Shown here: positions 7,315 through 16,437 of the stretch, piece after piece
Layout of the letters: each line of letters begins with the position of its first letter
Numbering within the stretch: the stretch's first letter is position 1
DNA from: Sulfurovum sp.
Lineage (GTDB): Bacteria; Campylobacterota; Campylobacteria; Campylobacterales; Sulfurovaceae
DNA: 58,384 nucleotides
Assembly: GCA_027068485.1 (NCBI GenBank)
Contig: JAMOSB010000014.1
Span: 1 to 58,384, forward strand
Direction: 5' to 3'
Notes under the pieces: generated by a model
What the model saw: only the letters and a program-made list of their open reading frames with translations
Told to the model about the DNA's origin: nothing
Databases searched by the model: none
Program-made: the position numbers and the translations under genes

Positions 7315-10300
7315 CTACTCCTTTAGTGTTACGATAGAGGGCTTCTCACCCACCACAACGACATCCTCCACCACCCGCTCAGGGGAGGAAGCGACGACCA
7401 CACGGTAGTGACCCCCCTTGAGGGAGAGTCTATCACCACCGACGATACCTGAGGCAACATACTCCCCTTGGGGGGTATAGACACGATAGGGTACCTGCAA
7501 GGCGTGGTCGATAGCACGCTCAAGCGAGTGTTTATCGTTGGCTTCAAAGTAGGCACCATTGCCCAACTTTGCCCATCGACGAAACTGGACTTTGAGTGCC
7601 TCATCATCAATGGCAAACCCTACGATATTGATCCGTACCTCAAACCCTTGTGCTTTGAGGTGGGCGATCTCCTTGGCAGGATCCCCTCCACAAGTCTCCT
7701 CTCCATCGGTCACGAGGATCACCACCCGTGTACCGTGACTCTTGGCAAGGTCACTTGCCACCTTCGCCAACGACTCAGCAATCGGAGTCTTGGCACGGTT
7801 TTTGGCACGGATATGGGAGAGGATACGGAGCGTCTTGGTGGGGTTGAGGGGCTGAAGTCGCATCGCTAGATCGGTACGACAGCTTCCCGACTGCTTATGC
7901 CCAAAGACCCGCAAGGCGATAGGGGTTTTGGGTGGAATGATCTGCTTGATCGCCTTGGTGAGTACCTCTCGTGCGATGGCGATGCGTCGTTTGCCATGGA
8001 TGCGTTGGAGCATACTCCCTGAGGCATCAAGTATCAGCTCTATGGCGAGGTTTGAGGTGGGGTGTTGGGTCTGTGAGGGAGCCTCTATCACCCGCAGACT
8101 CCCTGCCCCCAAGGGTCGCTGGTAGGTATGCTCTATCCCTAAGCGGTAGAAGACAGGACGACGCAGTATCGCTGTAGCCAAATCGATCGCATGGTACATC
8201 TCTTGGGCATCGTTGACGACGCTATAGGTGCCGTTGTTGACCCGTGACCAACTCTGCATCACCCCCGTATAGAGTGGGTTGTTTTGGTACTGTGACTGCA
8301 CACGAATCGCAAAGACCTTGGGCTTGACTGCTGCGAGACTATCCCAGAGGGTGATGTCACGATTGCCCACTCCATCACCAATGAGTATCACCCCTTTGGT
8401 ACCCTCCCGATACTGGAGCTTCTGTGTTGCCACACGCAGAGGGCGTTCGGCATCACTATCGGAGCAGTCGGGGATAAAGTTGTTGAAGATCGTCTCTATC
8501 TGATGGGTATCATCACTAAAATCCGCAAGGATTAGCTTACTTCGCTGATTGAAGCAGAGGAGATTGACCGCATCGATATGAGGCTCAATCGTACGGATAT
8601 AGTTGTTGACGGTGTTAAAGATCTCTTTGTGGTAGGGGGAGACACTCCCACTGTTGTCCCACGCAAAGATCACCGAGATAATAGGCTGTGTAACCCTAAG
8701 CGTATAGTTCCCCTCCGCTACCTCAAACCCCAAGGCTATCTCATTGGGGGCTTGGTCACGCACACTAGGCTCAATCTGATGGTGCCTAGGATCAAAGAGT
8801 TGGGCGGTCACATCGACCCCCTCACGCCCCGCGAGTCTTACGGTGAGGTGATTCTCCCCTTTGGGGATAGAAATCTGATACCAATCTGCTTGGTGGTTTG
8901 CCACTGAGACCTGCCCCGTGACGGTCTGGTTGGACTCTAGGGGGTAGGCATCTTCTTGGCGTTCATTGCCCTCTATCACGGCGAGGGTGTGTGAGGTATC
9001 GGGGTGGCTATACTCATAGAAGGCACGGTGAGAGTCTACACCCCACTCCCCCAATATCGAGGCATACGAGGAGCTTGGCTTGGCTTCATAGATCTCTAGG
9101 GTCTCAGGGAGTGCGTAGTAGCGTGTGGTATCCAGAGGCACCTCAAACTTCACATACCTCGCCCATGTCGGTCTCTCAAAGTGGTAGTGACTCTCCAGCC
9201 CCTTCCCTTTCACCCATCCGTTCACCTCTCTCCATGGTCCATTGGGGGTCGTCGTAGAGATAGAGACCTTGAGGCGTTGGATTGCATAGCGGGGTTTTTG
9301 GTTTGTAGGGGCGTGCCACACCATATCGGTGAGCTTTGCCATACGCTCATGGTGGAAGCCCACCACCCATGAGAGTTCTTGTGCCTCTTTATGTAGATAG
9401 AGTCCACTCCCCACATCAGCTTTGGGGGTGAGGATCGCACGATCCCACTGGGAGCTGAGGAGTGTAGAGGCTTTGACGATATGCCCACCGTAGCGGGGAT
9501 CTGCGATATTAAACCCCGCTATCCCTGTTAGGCTCTCCTGCTTGGCGATGACCTTCCACTCTCCAAGGGAGATCGCTTTGTGTCTCTGGTTGGCATGGTT
9601 GGAGTGGAGTGTGAGGCGGGCATACTTGGCACGGTAGCTACGATCAAACGCAAACACCTGATCGGTATGGGCTAACCCCAACTCTCCACGATAGACCCGC
9701 GTAAAGTGCGTGCCATCTTCCGATAGAGAGATAGAAAACGCCTTCAACTGCTCACTACGGCTCCCGCGTCCTAGAGGATTGAGACTCACCCCCACCACCT
9801 CAACCGCCTCACGCCCCGCAAGAGCGATGGTAACATTCTCATCGAGGGTATCACGGTGGGCGTAGAGGTAGAAGCTGTTTTTGTAGACGATATCATCAAA
9901 GAGTAGCTGATAGCCGTTGGCGATACTAGGGACATACCCCTCCCCCTGCTCAGGGTAGCTTGGCACACGCGTCGCCCCAAAATCCAACCGTGCCACATTG
10001 AGTCCTCCCAAGAGTGCCTTGGGTAGCCCCCAATCCTCATAAGAGCGGAGAGGGAGTGAGTGGGTCTTGGGGAGGATAGGTACAGAGAGTGTCTTGAAAT
10101 CCCCCCGTGCAGTCGCATACTTCACCGTCACGACGACAGGGGTGGTATCACACTGCTTGGGGATGCGTACCTCAAAGGGTATCTGTATAGGCTCATTCGC
10201 CAAGAGCGTCACACTCTCATTGGACTCCACCTGCCATGAGGCATCACTCACATGGGTGGTGAGGTGTAGTGGAAGAGACGCATTACTCTCTAGCTCTAGC

Positions 10301-12624
10301 ACAAACCGCACCCTCTGCCCCAAGGCGTGATACGCCAAAGGCTCCGAGGGGGGTGTAGTGACACGCAACGAGAGGGGCAATACCTTGGGGATGCGTGGGG
10401 TGTAGGCGGAGAAGTCAAAGGTGTAATCATACGCACCAATCCCCCCTTTAACCTTGAGGTAGGTGCGTGCGGGGGTCTTGAGCTGTGCGGTGTAGACCTT
10501 ACGCTTCGCCTCCCACTTCAGTGGGATATAGGCATCTTTTTTATCACTACAGTGGTAGAGGAGGAGTTGGTCTTTGAGGTTGGCTCCTGAGATGGTGAGG
10601 TTACTCTCCTTGAGGAGTTGGCTTGGGAGCTTCACATAGTCATCATCACGGGCATTGCTGTAGCCTTTGAGGTGGAAGCTCATCGGCAGGGTTTGGGCTA
10701 AGGAGAGCTGATCGTTTGGCTCCTGCTCTGTGGCGGTGAAGAAGTTGGTACGGGAGAGCTGAAGGGTGTAGGGGTGGAGGCTGGGATGATCACTCCATAG
10801 CTCTAGGGTGTAGCGTCCAGGGGGGTAGATCCCCTCGATGATCGCCTCCTCGCCATGCTGACTTGGACGCGAAGAGTGACGCAGAAGATCCCCTTTGAGG
10901 ACAAAATGGACGATCCCCTCCTGCGGGGGTGTCACACGCAGACGAATCGACTCATAGTTTCGTAGGGTGAAGTGGTAGTAGTCCTCATCTTTACGGTTTT
11001 GGATACTCCCTTGGATAGGGGTATCAAACGCCAAGGCGTTGGTCTGACGCTCGTTTTGGTTGGGTTCATGCTCAATCTGATCGAGTGAGTCAATCCCTAG
11101 TGCGGTGAGATTCTCCTCCTCCACTCGCACCCGATAGCTCCCCTCATCGCCCCATAGACAGAGCCGATACTCCCCCATCAAGAGGAGTAGATGGGTGAGT
11201 GCTAGGGTGGGCTGTTTGCTTCGTGAGAGGCTCATCAGCTTCTTCGAGGAGGCTCCTTTGAAGAGGCTGATGCGTCGTAGCCCCTCCCCCTTGGCATCGA
11301 TATGCCATAGGCGGTTGGCTCGATCGACGGTAAACCCAAAACAGTCACGCTCACGCCCGCGAAATAGCCCCTCTATCGCGTGTGATGGCACGAGAGGGGT
11401 GGCGAGTGCCAAGCTATCATTGGGCTCTATCTCATGTGCCACGAGAGGCGACCGAAAAGGGGAGAACTTCAGCGTATAGTGACTCCCACGCGTAGGGGTA
11501 TCGACCCAGAGGAGGTACTCCTGTGCGACACTGAGTCCAAGGTGTCTCATGGTGCCATTATGCTCTTGGGTCTGCTTCTGTAGAAGGGTACCATGGCTAT
11601 CTCCAAGGGAGAGTACCGCCTTTGTATCCTCACTCTCCAAGGTGATATCACACACCATCCCCTCAAACCGCTTGGGGATAGCGAAGCTAAAGTAGTCCCG
11701 ATCTTTGGCTCTGTTGGCTTGACCATGAATCACCTGTGTGAGTGTGATACGGTTGGCGTGGGGCTTCTTGTCATTGGGTTCGCTCTCTGTTTGGGTGATC
11801 TTCTGGGTACCTGTACTATAGAGTTGCATCCCGTAGTGAAGCCCTGAGCTATCCCCTTGGAAGTGGAGGAAGTATCGCCCACTATAGAGGCGTAGATCAC
11901 GCAGGACAAACTTCCCAAAGCGGTCACTCTTCGCCTCGGCGATACGCTCCCCCGCCTCATCGACAAGGGTGATTTGCACGCGATGCCCTACACTACTAAT
12001 CCCCCGTAGTGTCCAGAGCTTCTGACGCTCTTTGGCATTGATACGAAACTGTAGCCACCCTGAGGATTGCTCAAAGGCGTAGTGGTAGTAGTGGGGGGTG
12101 GGCTGAGACTTAGGGGCGAAGTGGGGGGCGTGGGCTTGGCTACTCTCCTTGATACGGGCAGGACTCTTCTGGTCTTGACGCACCTCAAGGCTATAGCGTC
12201 GGTTGGCACTCTGCGGGTCGTGAGGCTTGGCAGTCACAGCGATGAGATACTCTCCCTTATCAAACAGCAGATGGGGAAGCTCTACAGGTCGGTTACCTGT
12301 GCGTGTCCCAAAGGAGAAGTAGCGTCTATAGGAGACCTTATCACCTCGCTTCTCCACACGCATCACATCGATGCGTGTCATGGCATGGGGGAGTCCTGTG
12401 AGGATCATATCCCAACTATACACACTCGCCTCACTATCAATCTCCCACAAGTAGGCATCTTGATCACCCTGCTCTATGGCTCCATAGAGTACCATCTCAT
12501 CCCTAAAGTGCGTCGCTGTGGCAGGGGTATTGTTGGGTTCTATCTCATAACGGGTGGTGGTGGGGGACGCAGAGAGAGACGCTACCATCAAGACCCACAT
12601 CAGCACATACACACTATATCTCAT
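7315..12624 (-). CDS. Giant exported PPC-repeat / discoidin-like / double-VWA protein
   Basis: About 1769 residues. After a signal peptide, PPC-type beta domains repeat, each opening with an EPN motif (near residues 31, 284, 402, 522, 638) and containing a D-x-D-Y/F-type core; a sixth degenerate copy lies near 1225. Residues ~920-1030 and ~1090-1185 look like discoidin (F5/8C) modules. Two VWA domains follow. The first holds DNSGSVS (~1326). The second holds the full MIDAS pieces DASGS (~1536) and TDGEE (~1642) plus CGGD. No protease domain is seen, although PPC domains usually accompany one. I chose the ATG at 12624 with GAGG and AGGAG upstream; a TTG three codons earlier is possible. It heads an operon with the 900-aa protein. 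A role in surface adhesion or metal-dependent binding is inferred. Confidence 0.82.
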   Translation of the reverse strand: MRYSVYVLMWVLMVASLSASPTTTRYEIEPNNTPATATHFRDEMVLYGAIEQGDQDAYLWEIDSEASVYSWDMILTGLPHAMTRIDVMRVEKRGDKVSYRRYFSFGTRTGNRPVELPHLLFDKGEYLIAVTAKPHDPQSANRRYSLEVRQDQKSPARIKESSQAHAPHFAPKSQPTPHYYHYAFEQSSGWLQFRINAKERQKLWTLRGISSVGHRVQITLVDEAGERIAEAKSDRFGKFVLRDLRLYSGRYFLHFQGDSSGLHYGMQLYSTGTQKITQTESEPNDKKPHANRITLTQVIHGQANRAKDRDYFSFAIPKRFEGMVCDITLESEDTKAVLSLGDSHGTLLQKQTQEHNGTMRHLGLSVAQEYLLWVDTPTRGSHYTLKFSPFRSPLVAHEIEPNDSLALATPLVPSHAIEGLFRGRERDCFGFTVDRANRLWHIDAKGEGLRRISLFKGASSKKLMSLSRSKQPTLALTHLLLLMGEYRLCLWGDEGSYRVRVEEENLTALGIDSLDQIEHEPNQNERQTNALAFDTPIQGSIQNRKDEDYYHFTLRNYESIRLRVTPPQEGIVHFVLKGDLLRHSSRPSQHGEEAIIEGIYPPGRYTLELWSDHPSLHPYTLQLSRTNFFTATEQEPNDQLSLAQTLPMSFHLKGYSNARDDDYVKLPSQLLKESNLTISGANLKDQLLLYHCSDKKDAYIPLKWEAKRKVYTAQLKTPARTYLKVKGGIGAYDYTFDFSAYTPRIPKVLPLSLRVTTPPSEPLAYHALGQRVRFVLELESNASLPLHLTTHVSDASWQVESNESVTLLANEPIQIPFEVRIPKQCDTTPVVVTVKYATARGDFKTLSVPILPKTHSLPLRSYEDWGLPKALLGGLNVARLDFGATRVPSYPEQGEGYVPSIANGYQLLFDDIVYKNSFYLYAHRDTLDENVTIALAGREAVEVVGVSLNPLGRGSRSEQLKAFSISLSEDGTHFTRVYRGELGLAHTDQVFAFDRSYRAKYARLTLHSNHANQRHKAISLGEWKVIAKQESLTGIAGFNIADPRYGGHIVKASTLLSSQWDRAILTPKADVGSGLYLHKEAQELSWVVGFHHERMAKLTDMVWHAPTNQKPRYAIQRLKVSISTTTPNGPWREVNGWVKGKGLESHYHFERPTWARYVKFEVPLDTTRYYALPETLEIYEAKPSSSYASILGEWGVDSHRAFYEYSHPDTSHTLAVIEGNERQEDAYPLESNQTVTGQVSVANHQADWYQISIPKGENHLTVRLAGREGVDVTAQLFDPRHHQIEPSVRDQAPNEIALGFEVAEGNYTLRVTQPIISVIFAWDNSGSVSPYHKEIFNTVNNYIRTIEPHIDAVNLLCFNQRSKLILADFSDDTHQIETIFNNFIPDCSDSDAERPLRVATQKLQYREGTKGVILIGDGVGNRDITLWDSLAAVKPKVFAIRVQSQYQNNPLYTGVMQSWSRVNNGTYSVVNDAQEMYHAIDLATAILRRPVFYRLGIEHTYQRPLGAGSLRVIEAPSQTQHPTSNLAIELILDASGSMLQRIHGKRRIAIAREVLTKAIKQIIPPKTPIALRVFGHKQSGSCRTDLAMRLQPLNPTKTLRILSHIRAKNRAKTPIAESLAKVASDLAKSHGTRVVILVTDGEETCGGDPAKEIAHLKAQGFEVRINIVGFAIDDEALKVQFRRWAKLGNGAYFEANDKHSLERAIDHALQVPYRVYTPQGEYVASGIVGGDRLSLKGGHYRVVVASSPERVVEDVVVVGEKPSIVTLKE

Positions 12625-12668
12625 TATCCTCAACTCCTACAGATCCAAAAAAAGGCTTATATCCTTTG

Positions 12669-12674
12669 ATTATA
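12669..12674 (-). promoter_or_regulatory. -10 box for the giant VWA protein operon
   Basis: The minus strand reads ACGCTATAATCAAAGG, a perfect TATAAT about 45 bases before the start codon, with an AGGAG ribosome-binding site in between. Confidence 0.6.
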
Positions 12675-12806
12675 GCGTGTAGGCGTTGGGTTCTCTCTAT
12701 GGAAGAGCCAAAAAAGGGAGGAGTTGAGGCAAATTTGCTGTTTGGGTAGAAGGAGAGAGGAGAGAGTGATTACCTTATGACAACCAACCCCACGCCTAGC
12801 CCCCCC

Positions 12807-13484
12807 TTAGTAGACCTCTCCTGCAAAGGTCATCCCTGAGAGTCGGCTCTTGGTGTGGGTGGTATCGGGGGTGAGGTATCGCATATTGACCCATCCGAGT
12901 ATCGCATAGGGGATCTGCATACTCCCTACCCCCATCGACCATCGCATCTGTGAATCATACGCCACATAGCACCAGCGACTCCGTCCGACCTTTTGGCATT
13001 TGCGTGCGATGATACCGACATCATCGGGGTAGAGTACCCCTACCTTTTTGGCGTGGGTGTAGGGAGCGGAGCGAACATTGAGCTGATCATCAGAGGCGAC
13101 CCCTCGTACACGGAAGATATTGTGGTTGGTGGTGTAGGAGAAGGCATCACTATAGAGGATATCCCTGCTGGCTTTGAGGTAGCGTCTATTGACCCACTTC
13201 TTGCCCAGAATAGCCGAGAATCCCCGCTCAAAAAACATATAATCATCAGACAAAAAGTCGATACTACACCATGTCGTCCGCCCCCGCTTGGTACAGGAGT
13301 CGATGACGATACCTGTATCGTAGGGCATCAGCTCCGTTAGTTTCTTCGCAGAGGCAGAGGGAGCCGAACGCACACTGAGTGTATCATCAGAGGCGACCCC
13401 CACCACCCGATAGTATCTATCCCCCGCAAGGGAGAAGCTCACACTGAGTAGTAGCACCGCTAGTATCGTTGGGTATCGTTGCAT
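12807..13484 (-). CDS. Exported protein with two SH3b domains
   Basis: The 225-residue protein starts with a signal peptide (LAVLLLSVSFSLAG). Two homologous bacterial SH3 (SH3b) units follow, near residues 24-105 and 122-205. Each has the hallmark VxGVASDDxLxVRSAP, a K-K-x-G/T-x-L turn, a C-x(7-9)-WC stretch and a closing GWVNxRYL or KWVNRRYL. The repeats are clearly paralogous, so an internal duplication is likely. SH3b domains usually bind peptidoglycan peptides or other proteins in the periplasm. It has its own TATAAT promoter and lies upstream of the giant VWA gene on the same strand, with 170 bases between. No enzyme domain is attached. Confidence 0.85.
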   Translation of the reverse strand: MQRYPTILAVLLLSVSFSLAGDRYYRVVGVASDDTLSVRSAPSASAKKLTELMPYDTGIVIDSCTKRGRTTWCSIDFLSDDYMFFERGFSAILGKKWVNRRYLKASRDILYSDAFSYTTNHNIFRVRGVASDDQLNVRSAPYTHAKKVGVLYPDDVGIIARKCQKVGRSRWCYVAYDSQMRWSMGVGSMQIPYAILGWVNMRYLTPDTTHTKSRLSGMTFAGEVY

Positions 13485-13521
13485 CTTCTTGACTCCTCTA
13501 CTTTAAGATAGACCAAGGATA

Positions 13522-13527
13522 ATTATA
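13522..13527 (-). promoter_or_regulatory. -10 box for the SH3b gene
   Basis: The minus strand reads ATGCTATAATTATCC, with TATAAT 38 bases before the ATG at 13484. It lies back to back with the plus-strand promoter at 13562-13590. Confidence 0.6.
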
Positions 13528-13561
13528 GCATAAGTGACGATGTGGTGGGGGCTTGGGGAAT

Positions 13562-13590
13562 TTGGTAGACTAAGTCTGAGTCGCTATACT
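13562..13590 (+). promoter_or_regulatory. Sigma70-type promoter for the lipoprotein gene
   Basis: TTGGTA (13562-13567), a 17-base spacer and TATACT (13585-13590) form one of the few complete -35/-10 pairs in the window. An AAAGGAT ribosome-binding site at 13603-13609 leads to the ATG at 13616. Confidence 0.55.
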
Positions 13591-13615
13591 ATGATTTTGA
13601 AAAAGGATCGGTTTG

Positions 13616-14644
13616 ATGCAAAAATATCTGCTGTTTTTGTTACTCTTGATACTCCACGGCTGTGCCATTAGTACACTAATGGTACCCAAAGGGGTAGATA
13701 GAGCCGAAGTGGTTGCCTTTGGGTCTACGATCAAGCACTACCGTATCTACCTAGAGCGAAGCCGTCTCAAGCCCATCCTCAATCACAAGAAGTATCTCTA
13801 CTTCTACCACAAACGATCCAAACAACCCGCCGTCTTGATCCATCGCCAAAAGCACTACACCCTCTATAGCCTCACCGACCCTAAGCAGAAGCCGTTTACC
13901 TTTTCACAGAGCTACAAAGCACGCTATCGCCATATCCTACGCACCCTCAAGACCCAAGGGTATCAGCCTCTTGCACACCCAGAGCGGATAGGTTTCAGCA
14001 TCACGGTGGGACATCGACGGCTCAATGGAGCCAAGACACTACGCATCGAAGCCAAGGACTACACCACCCTCATACGCCTTAGCCGACACGCGATCAAGGG
14101 CTACACCACCACACCCCTCGACGCTGTTGAGAGTGCCTTGCCGTGGTACTTTATCTCCGACTACTACACACGCTATGCCAAGCGTGCCACCTCACCCCAA
14201 CAACACGAGGCACTCGATGCGATCGCTCAGAGACTTCAGCTCACCCCAAATATCACCCCCAGAACCCCCAGAACCCCTGAGCATAACACTTCACAGCGGA
14301 GCATAATCGTAGAGGCACGCATCCGCCAACGCATCCGTAGACTCGCCACCCAACACAACCAGACACGCGCCAAGCAGATTGCCAGACGACAACACCCCCA
14401 ACGCACCACCACACCCAAGACACACCCCAAGCCCTACCGCTACTACCTCCAAAGTGCCTCCTCTGCGGAGCTGACCCGCTACCTACTCAACCCCCAAAGT
14501 ATCAAACAACTCTCAAGCCAACAATATGGGGAGCTGATGAAGCGACAGATTATCCTACGACGCACAGCACGCAAACGCCCCAAACCCACACATACCCCAA
14601 CGGTGGGATATAGTAAATCATTTTTAATTCTTAAGGCGAAGTGA
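13616..14644 (+). CDS. Predicted lipoprotein, basic, unknown function
   Basis: Not recognised. The protein of ~342 residues begins with a lipoprotein signal, LLLLILHGCAIS, with the Cys of the lipobox near residue 17. The rest is strongly basic and rich in His, Arg, Lys, Thr and Tyr, with an Arg/Gln-rich stretch near residues 225-270 and several RTPRTPE-like motifs. It ends in a short hydrophobic tail. A TTG one codon before the chosen ATG could also start it. It is the only plus-strand gene in the left part and overlaps the end of the histidine kinase gene by 14 bases tail to tail. A structured basic lipoprotein anchored to a membrane is the safest description. Confidence 0.65.
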   Translation: MQKYLLFLLLLILHGCAISTLMVPKGVDRAEVVAFGSTIKHYRIYLERSRLKPILNHKKYLYFYHKRSKQPAVLIHRQKHYTLYSLTDPKQKPFTFSQSYKARYRHILRTLKTQGYQPLAHPERIGFSITVGHRRLNGAKTLRIEAKDYTTLIRLSRHAIKGYTTTPLDAVESALPWYFISDYYTRYAKRATSPQQHEALDAIAQRLQLTPNITPRTPRTPEHNTSQRSIIVEARIRQRIRRLATQHNQTRAKQIARRQHPQRTTTPKTHPKPYRYYLQSASSAELTRYLLNPQSIKQLSSQQYGELMKRQIILRRTARKRPKPTHTPTVGYSKSFLILKAK

Positions 14645-15686
14645 TAATCTTACGCAGATCAAGCGTGACCTTGGTTCCTTTGTCAAGTTGGCTCTCAATC
14701 GCGATGGAGAGCCCTAGCTCATCACAGAGCTTCTTGACGATATGAAGCCCAATCCCAATCCCTCGACTCTGCTCTTTATAGTAGCGGTTGAAGACCTTGG
14801 AGGGGCGTTTGATCCCCTTGCCTGTATCTTTGATGATAAGGTGTGTCCCATCAAACCAGACAAAGACATCGCCCCCTTCGACATTGTATTTACCTGCATT
14901 ACTCAGAAGATTATCGATGATACGCACCAGTGCATCAGGGCTACTCTTGACTGCTATCTCCCACTTCAAGGCGATACGATACCGCACCTGAGGGTAGAGC
15001 GTCTCAAAGTAGCTCACCCGTGCTTTGAGGAGGGTATTGAGGCTGAACTCCTCAGACTGTGTAGGTAGCTCTTTGAGAAAGAGCTGGAGGTTGTGCTGAA
15101 GAAGCATAATCGTCTCGATATTATGCTCTAGTCTCTCGATTTTCTTCCCTCTGCCATACTCCTTTTCGAGGAGTTTGAGGTTGATACGCATCGAACTGAT
15201 GGGGGTATTGAAGTCGTGTAGGATATCCTTGACAAACTCCTCATTGAGATGTAAGGCACGGCGGATAGGCATCAGAGCATAGAGGGCAAAGAAGAGAGAG
15301 ATGAGCAGTGCGACAATCGAGTAGATCTCAAACTTCCGCAGTGTCTTATCCTCTAGGCGCTCTAGCCTCTTGTGGTAGAAGTCCTCAGGGTAGATCACCT
15401 TGGTGAGTTCGGAGTGGGCTTCAGGGACACGAAAGTAGCTATAGAAATCCCCATCACGACAGAGGATCCCCGCCTTTTGAACCTGCTCCACTCTGGGGAA
15501 GATCTTCTGAAGTCCATGACACTGCCCTGTGTAGGCACACAACCGCATCTCTGTCTCTATCTTCTTCTCTATCCCCCCTTTTCGCTCATGAAACTCATAC
15601 CAGAAGTTGAGCATCAAGAGGATCTCAAAGAGAAAGAGGAAGATAAAAAAGCTCTTCAGAAAAGATTCGACTTCACACTTTTTCAA
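14631..15686 (-). CDS. Sensor histidine kinase
   Basis: The 351-residue kinase has two membrane segments (~11-28 and ~121-140) enclosing a small periplasmic domain with a Cys pair (C50, C56). The phospho-acceptor H157 lies in ILHDFNTPISS, followed by an N box (RIIDNLLSNAGKYN) and G boxes (KDTGKGI, GIGIGLHIVKKL). The acceptor motif H-D-F-N-T-P is a variant of the usual H-E-L/I-R-T-P and is seen in Campylobacterota kinases. The start is a TTG that overlaps the regulator gene by 14 bases; it has AAGGA upstream and is needed to keep the first membrane segment. It pairs with the OmpR-type regulator just upstream. The signal is unknown. Confidence 0.9.
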   Translation of the reverse strand: MKKCEVESFLKSFFIFLFLFEILLMLNFWYEFHERKGGIEKKIETEMRLCAYTGQCHGLQKIFPRVEQVQKAGILCRDGDFYSYFRVPEAHSELTKVIYPEDFYHKRLERLEDKTLRKFEIYSIVALLISLFFALYALMPIRRALHLNEEFVKDILHDFNTPISSMRINLKLLEKEYGRGKKIERLEHNIETIMLLQHNLQLFLKELPTQSEEFSLNTLLKARVSYFETLYPQVRYRIALKWEIAVKSSPDALVRIIDNLLSNAGKYNVEGGDVFVWFDGTHLIIKDTGKGIKRPSKVFNRYYKEQSRGIGIGLHIVKKLCDELGLSIAIESQLDKGTKVTLDLRKIITSP

Positions 15687-16308
15687 TCATATATCCTTGC
15701 CCCCTAATATTGGTGATCTCAATGCCTAGTTTGCTCTTGAGCTTGGCGATATTGACACGCAGGGCATTGGCATTGGGCTGCTCTAGGGTATCCATGAGAT
15801 CATAGCTCTCCACAAGGCTATTGAGGTGGGTGATGAGTAGATGAAATAGGTTGAGCTGTACTTCACCTAGGGCGACCCGCTCAGCTCCACGATAAAGCAC
15901 CCGACTCTCTGGGTCATAACAGAGCTCTCCTAGGCAGATACGATGCTCCTCACTCGGGGTGTACTTACTCTTGATACGGATGAGAAGCTCCTCAGGGTCA
16001 AAGGGCTTCTTGATATAGTCCTCTGCCCCTATCTCAAAGCCTTTAGAGATGGAGTTGATATCGGTTAGGGCGGTGATATAGATCGCAGGGGTGGTATCTC
16101 CCGCCTCTTTGAGGGAGCGAAGGACATCAAATCCATCGACATCGGGGACATTGACATCAAGGATATAGAGATCATACACCTGCTCAAAGGTTCGCTCAAA
16201 CACCTCCGTGCCACGGTAGGCGGTATCGACGCTGTACCCCTCAAGCTCCAACAACTCTTTGAGTGAGTCGCTTAGTATCCGATCATCTTCTAGTAGTAGT
16301 ATCTTCAT
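15673..16308 (-). CDS. OmpR-family response regulator
   Basis: Residues 1-115 form a receiver domain: acidic pair in LLLEDDR, phospho-acceptor Asp51 in YILDVNVPDVDG, Thr in YITALTD and Lys in KKPFDPEE. Residues ~125-211 form a winged-helix DNA-binding domain ending RGQGYMIEKV. I start it at the ATG at 16308, which gives MKILLLEDD with GAGGGT five bases upstream; an in-frame ATG one codon earlier and one nine codons earlier are less likely. It is translationally coupled to the kinase. The gene lies 39 bases after a 29-codon membrane peptide and may be transcribed with nfo. Confidence 0.92.
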   Translation of the reverse strand: MKILLLEDDRILSDSLKELLELEGYSVDTAYRGTEVFERTFEQVYDLYILDVNVPDVDGFDVLRSLKEAGDTTPAIYITALTDINSISKGFEIGAEDYIKKPFDPEELLIRIKSKYTPSEEHRICLGELCYDPESRVLYRGAERVALGEVQLNLFHLLITHLNSLVESYDLMDTLEQPNANALRVNIAKLKSKLGIEITNIRGQGYMIEKV

Positions 16309-16347
16309 CATACCCTCAGTATACCCCCCAACCATTAACGGGTGGTA

Positions 16348-16437
16348 CTACTTCTTCTTTGGTGACTTCAAGACGATAAAAAAGGTGAGCAAAATCAGAC
16401 CATAGACAATATAGTGGTAGATATTATCACTAGGCAT
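16348..16437 (-). CDS. 29-residue predicted membrane peptide coupled to nfo
   Basis: The ATG at 16437-16435 overlaps the nfo stop by one base (TGATG), the same coupling used elsewhere in this window. The frame reads [20 protein letters not shown] and then nine more residues ending SPKKK before a TAG. A single hydrophobic helix (residues ~9-23) followed by a basic tail predicts a small inner-membrane peptide with its C-terminus inside. It sits between nfo and the response regulator on the same strand. No family is recognised. The evidence is the coupling, the good helix and the positive-inside tail. Confidence 0.55.
   Translation of the reverse strand: MPSDNIYHYIVYGLILLTFFIVLKSPKKK

Noticed and set aside
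7315-12624. Secreted protease, because PPC domains usually follow proteases
   Set aside because: No Ser, Cys or zinc protease motif is present; the catalytic place is taken by VWA and discoidin-like domains.
12067-12669. 200-codon plus-strand frame opposite the start of the giant VWA gene
   Set aside because: Antisense to a gene with repeated EPN domains; composition follows the GC-rich complement and no family is seen.
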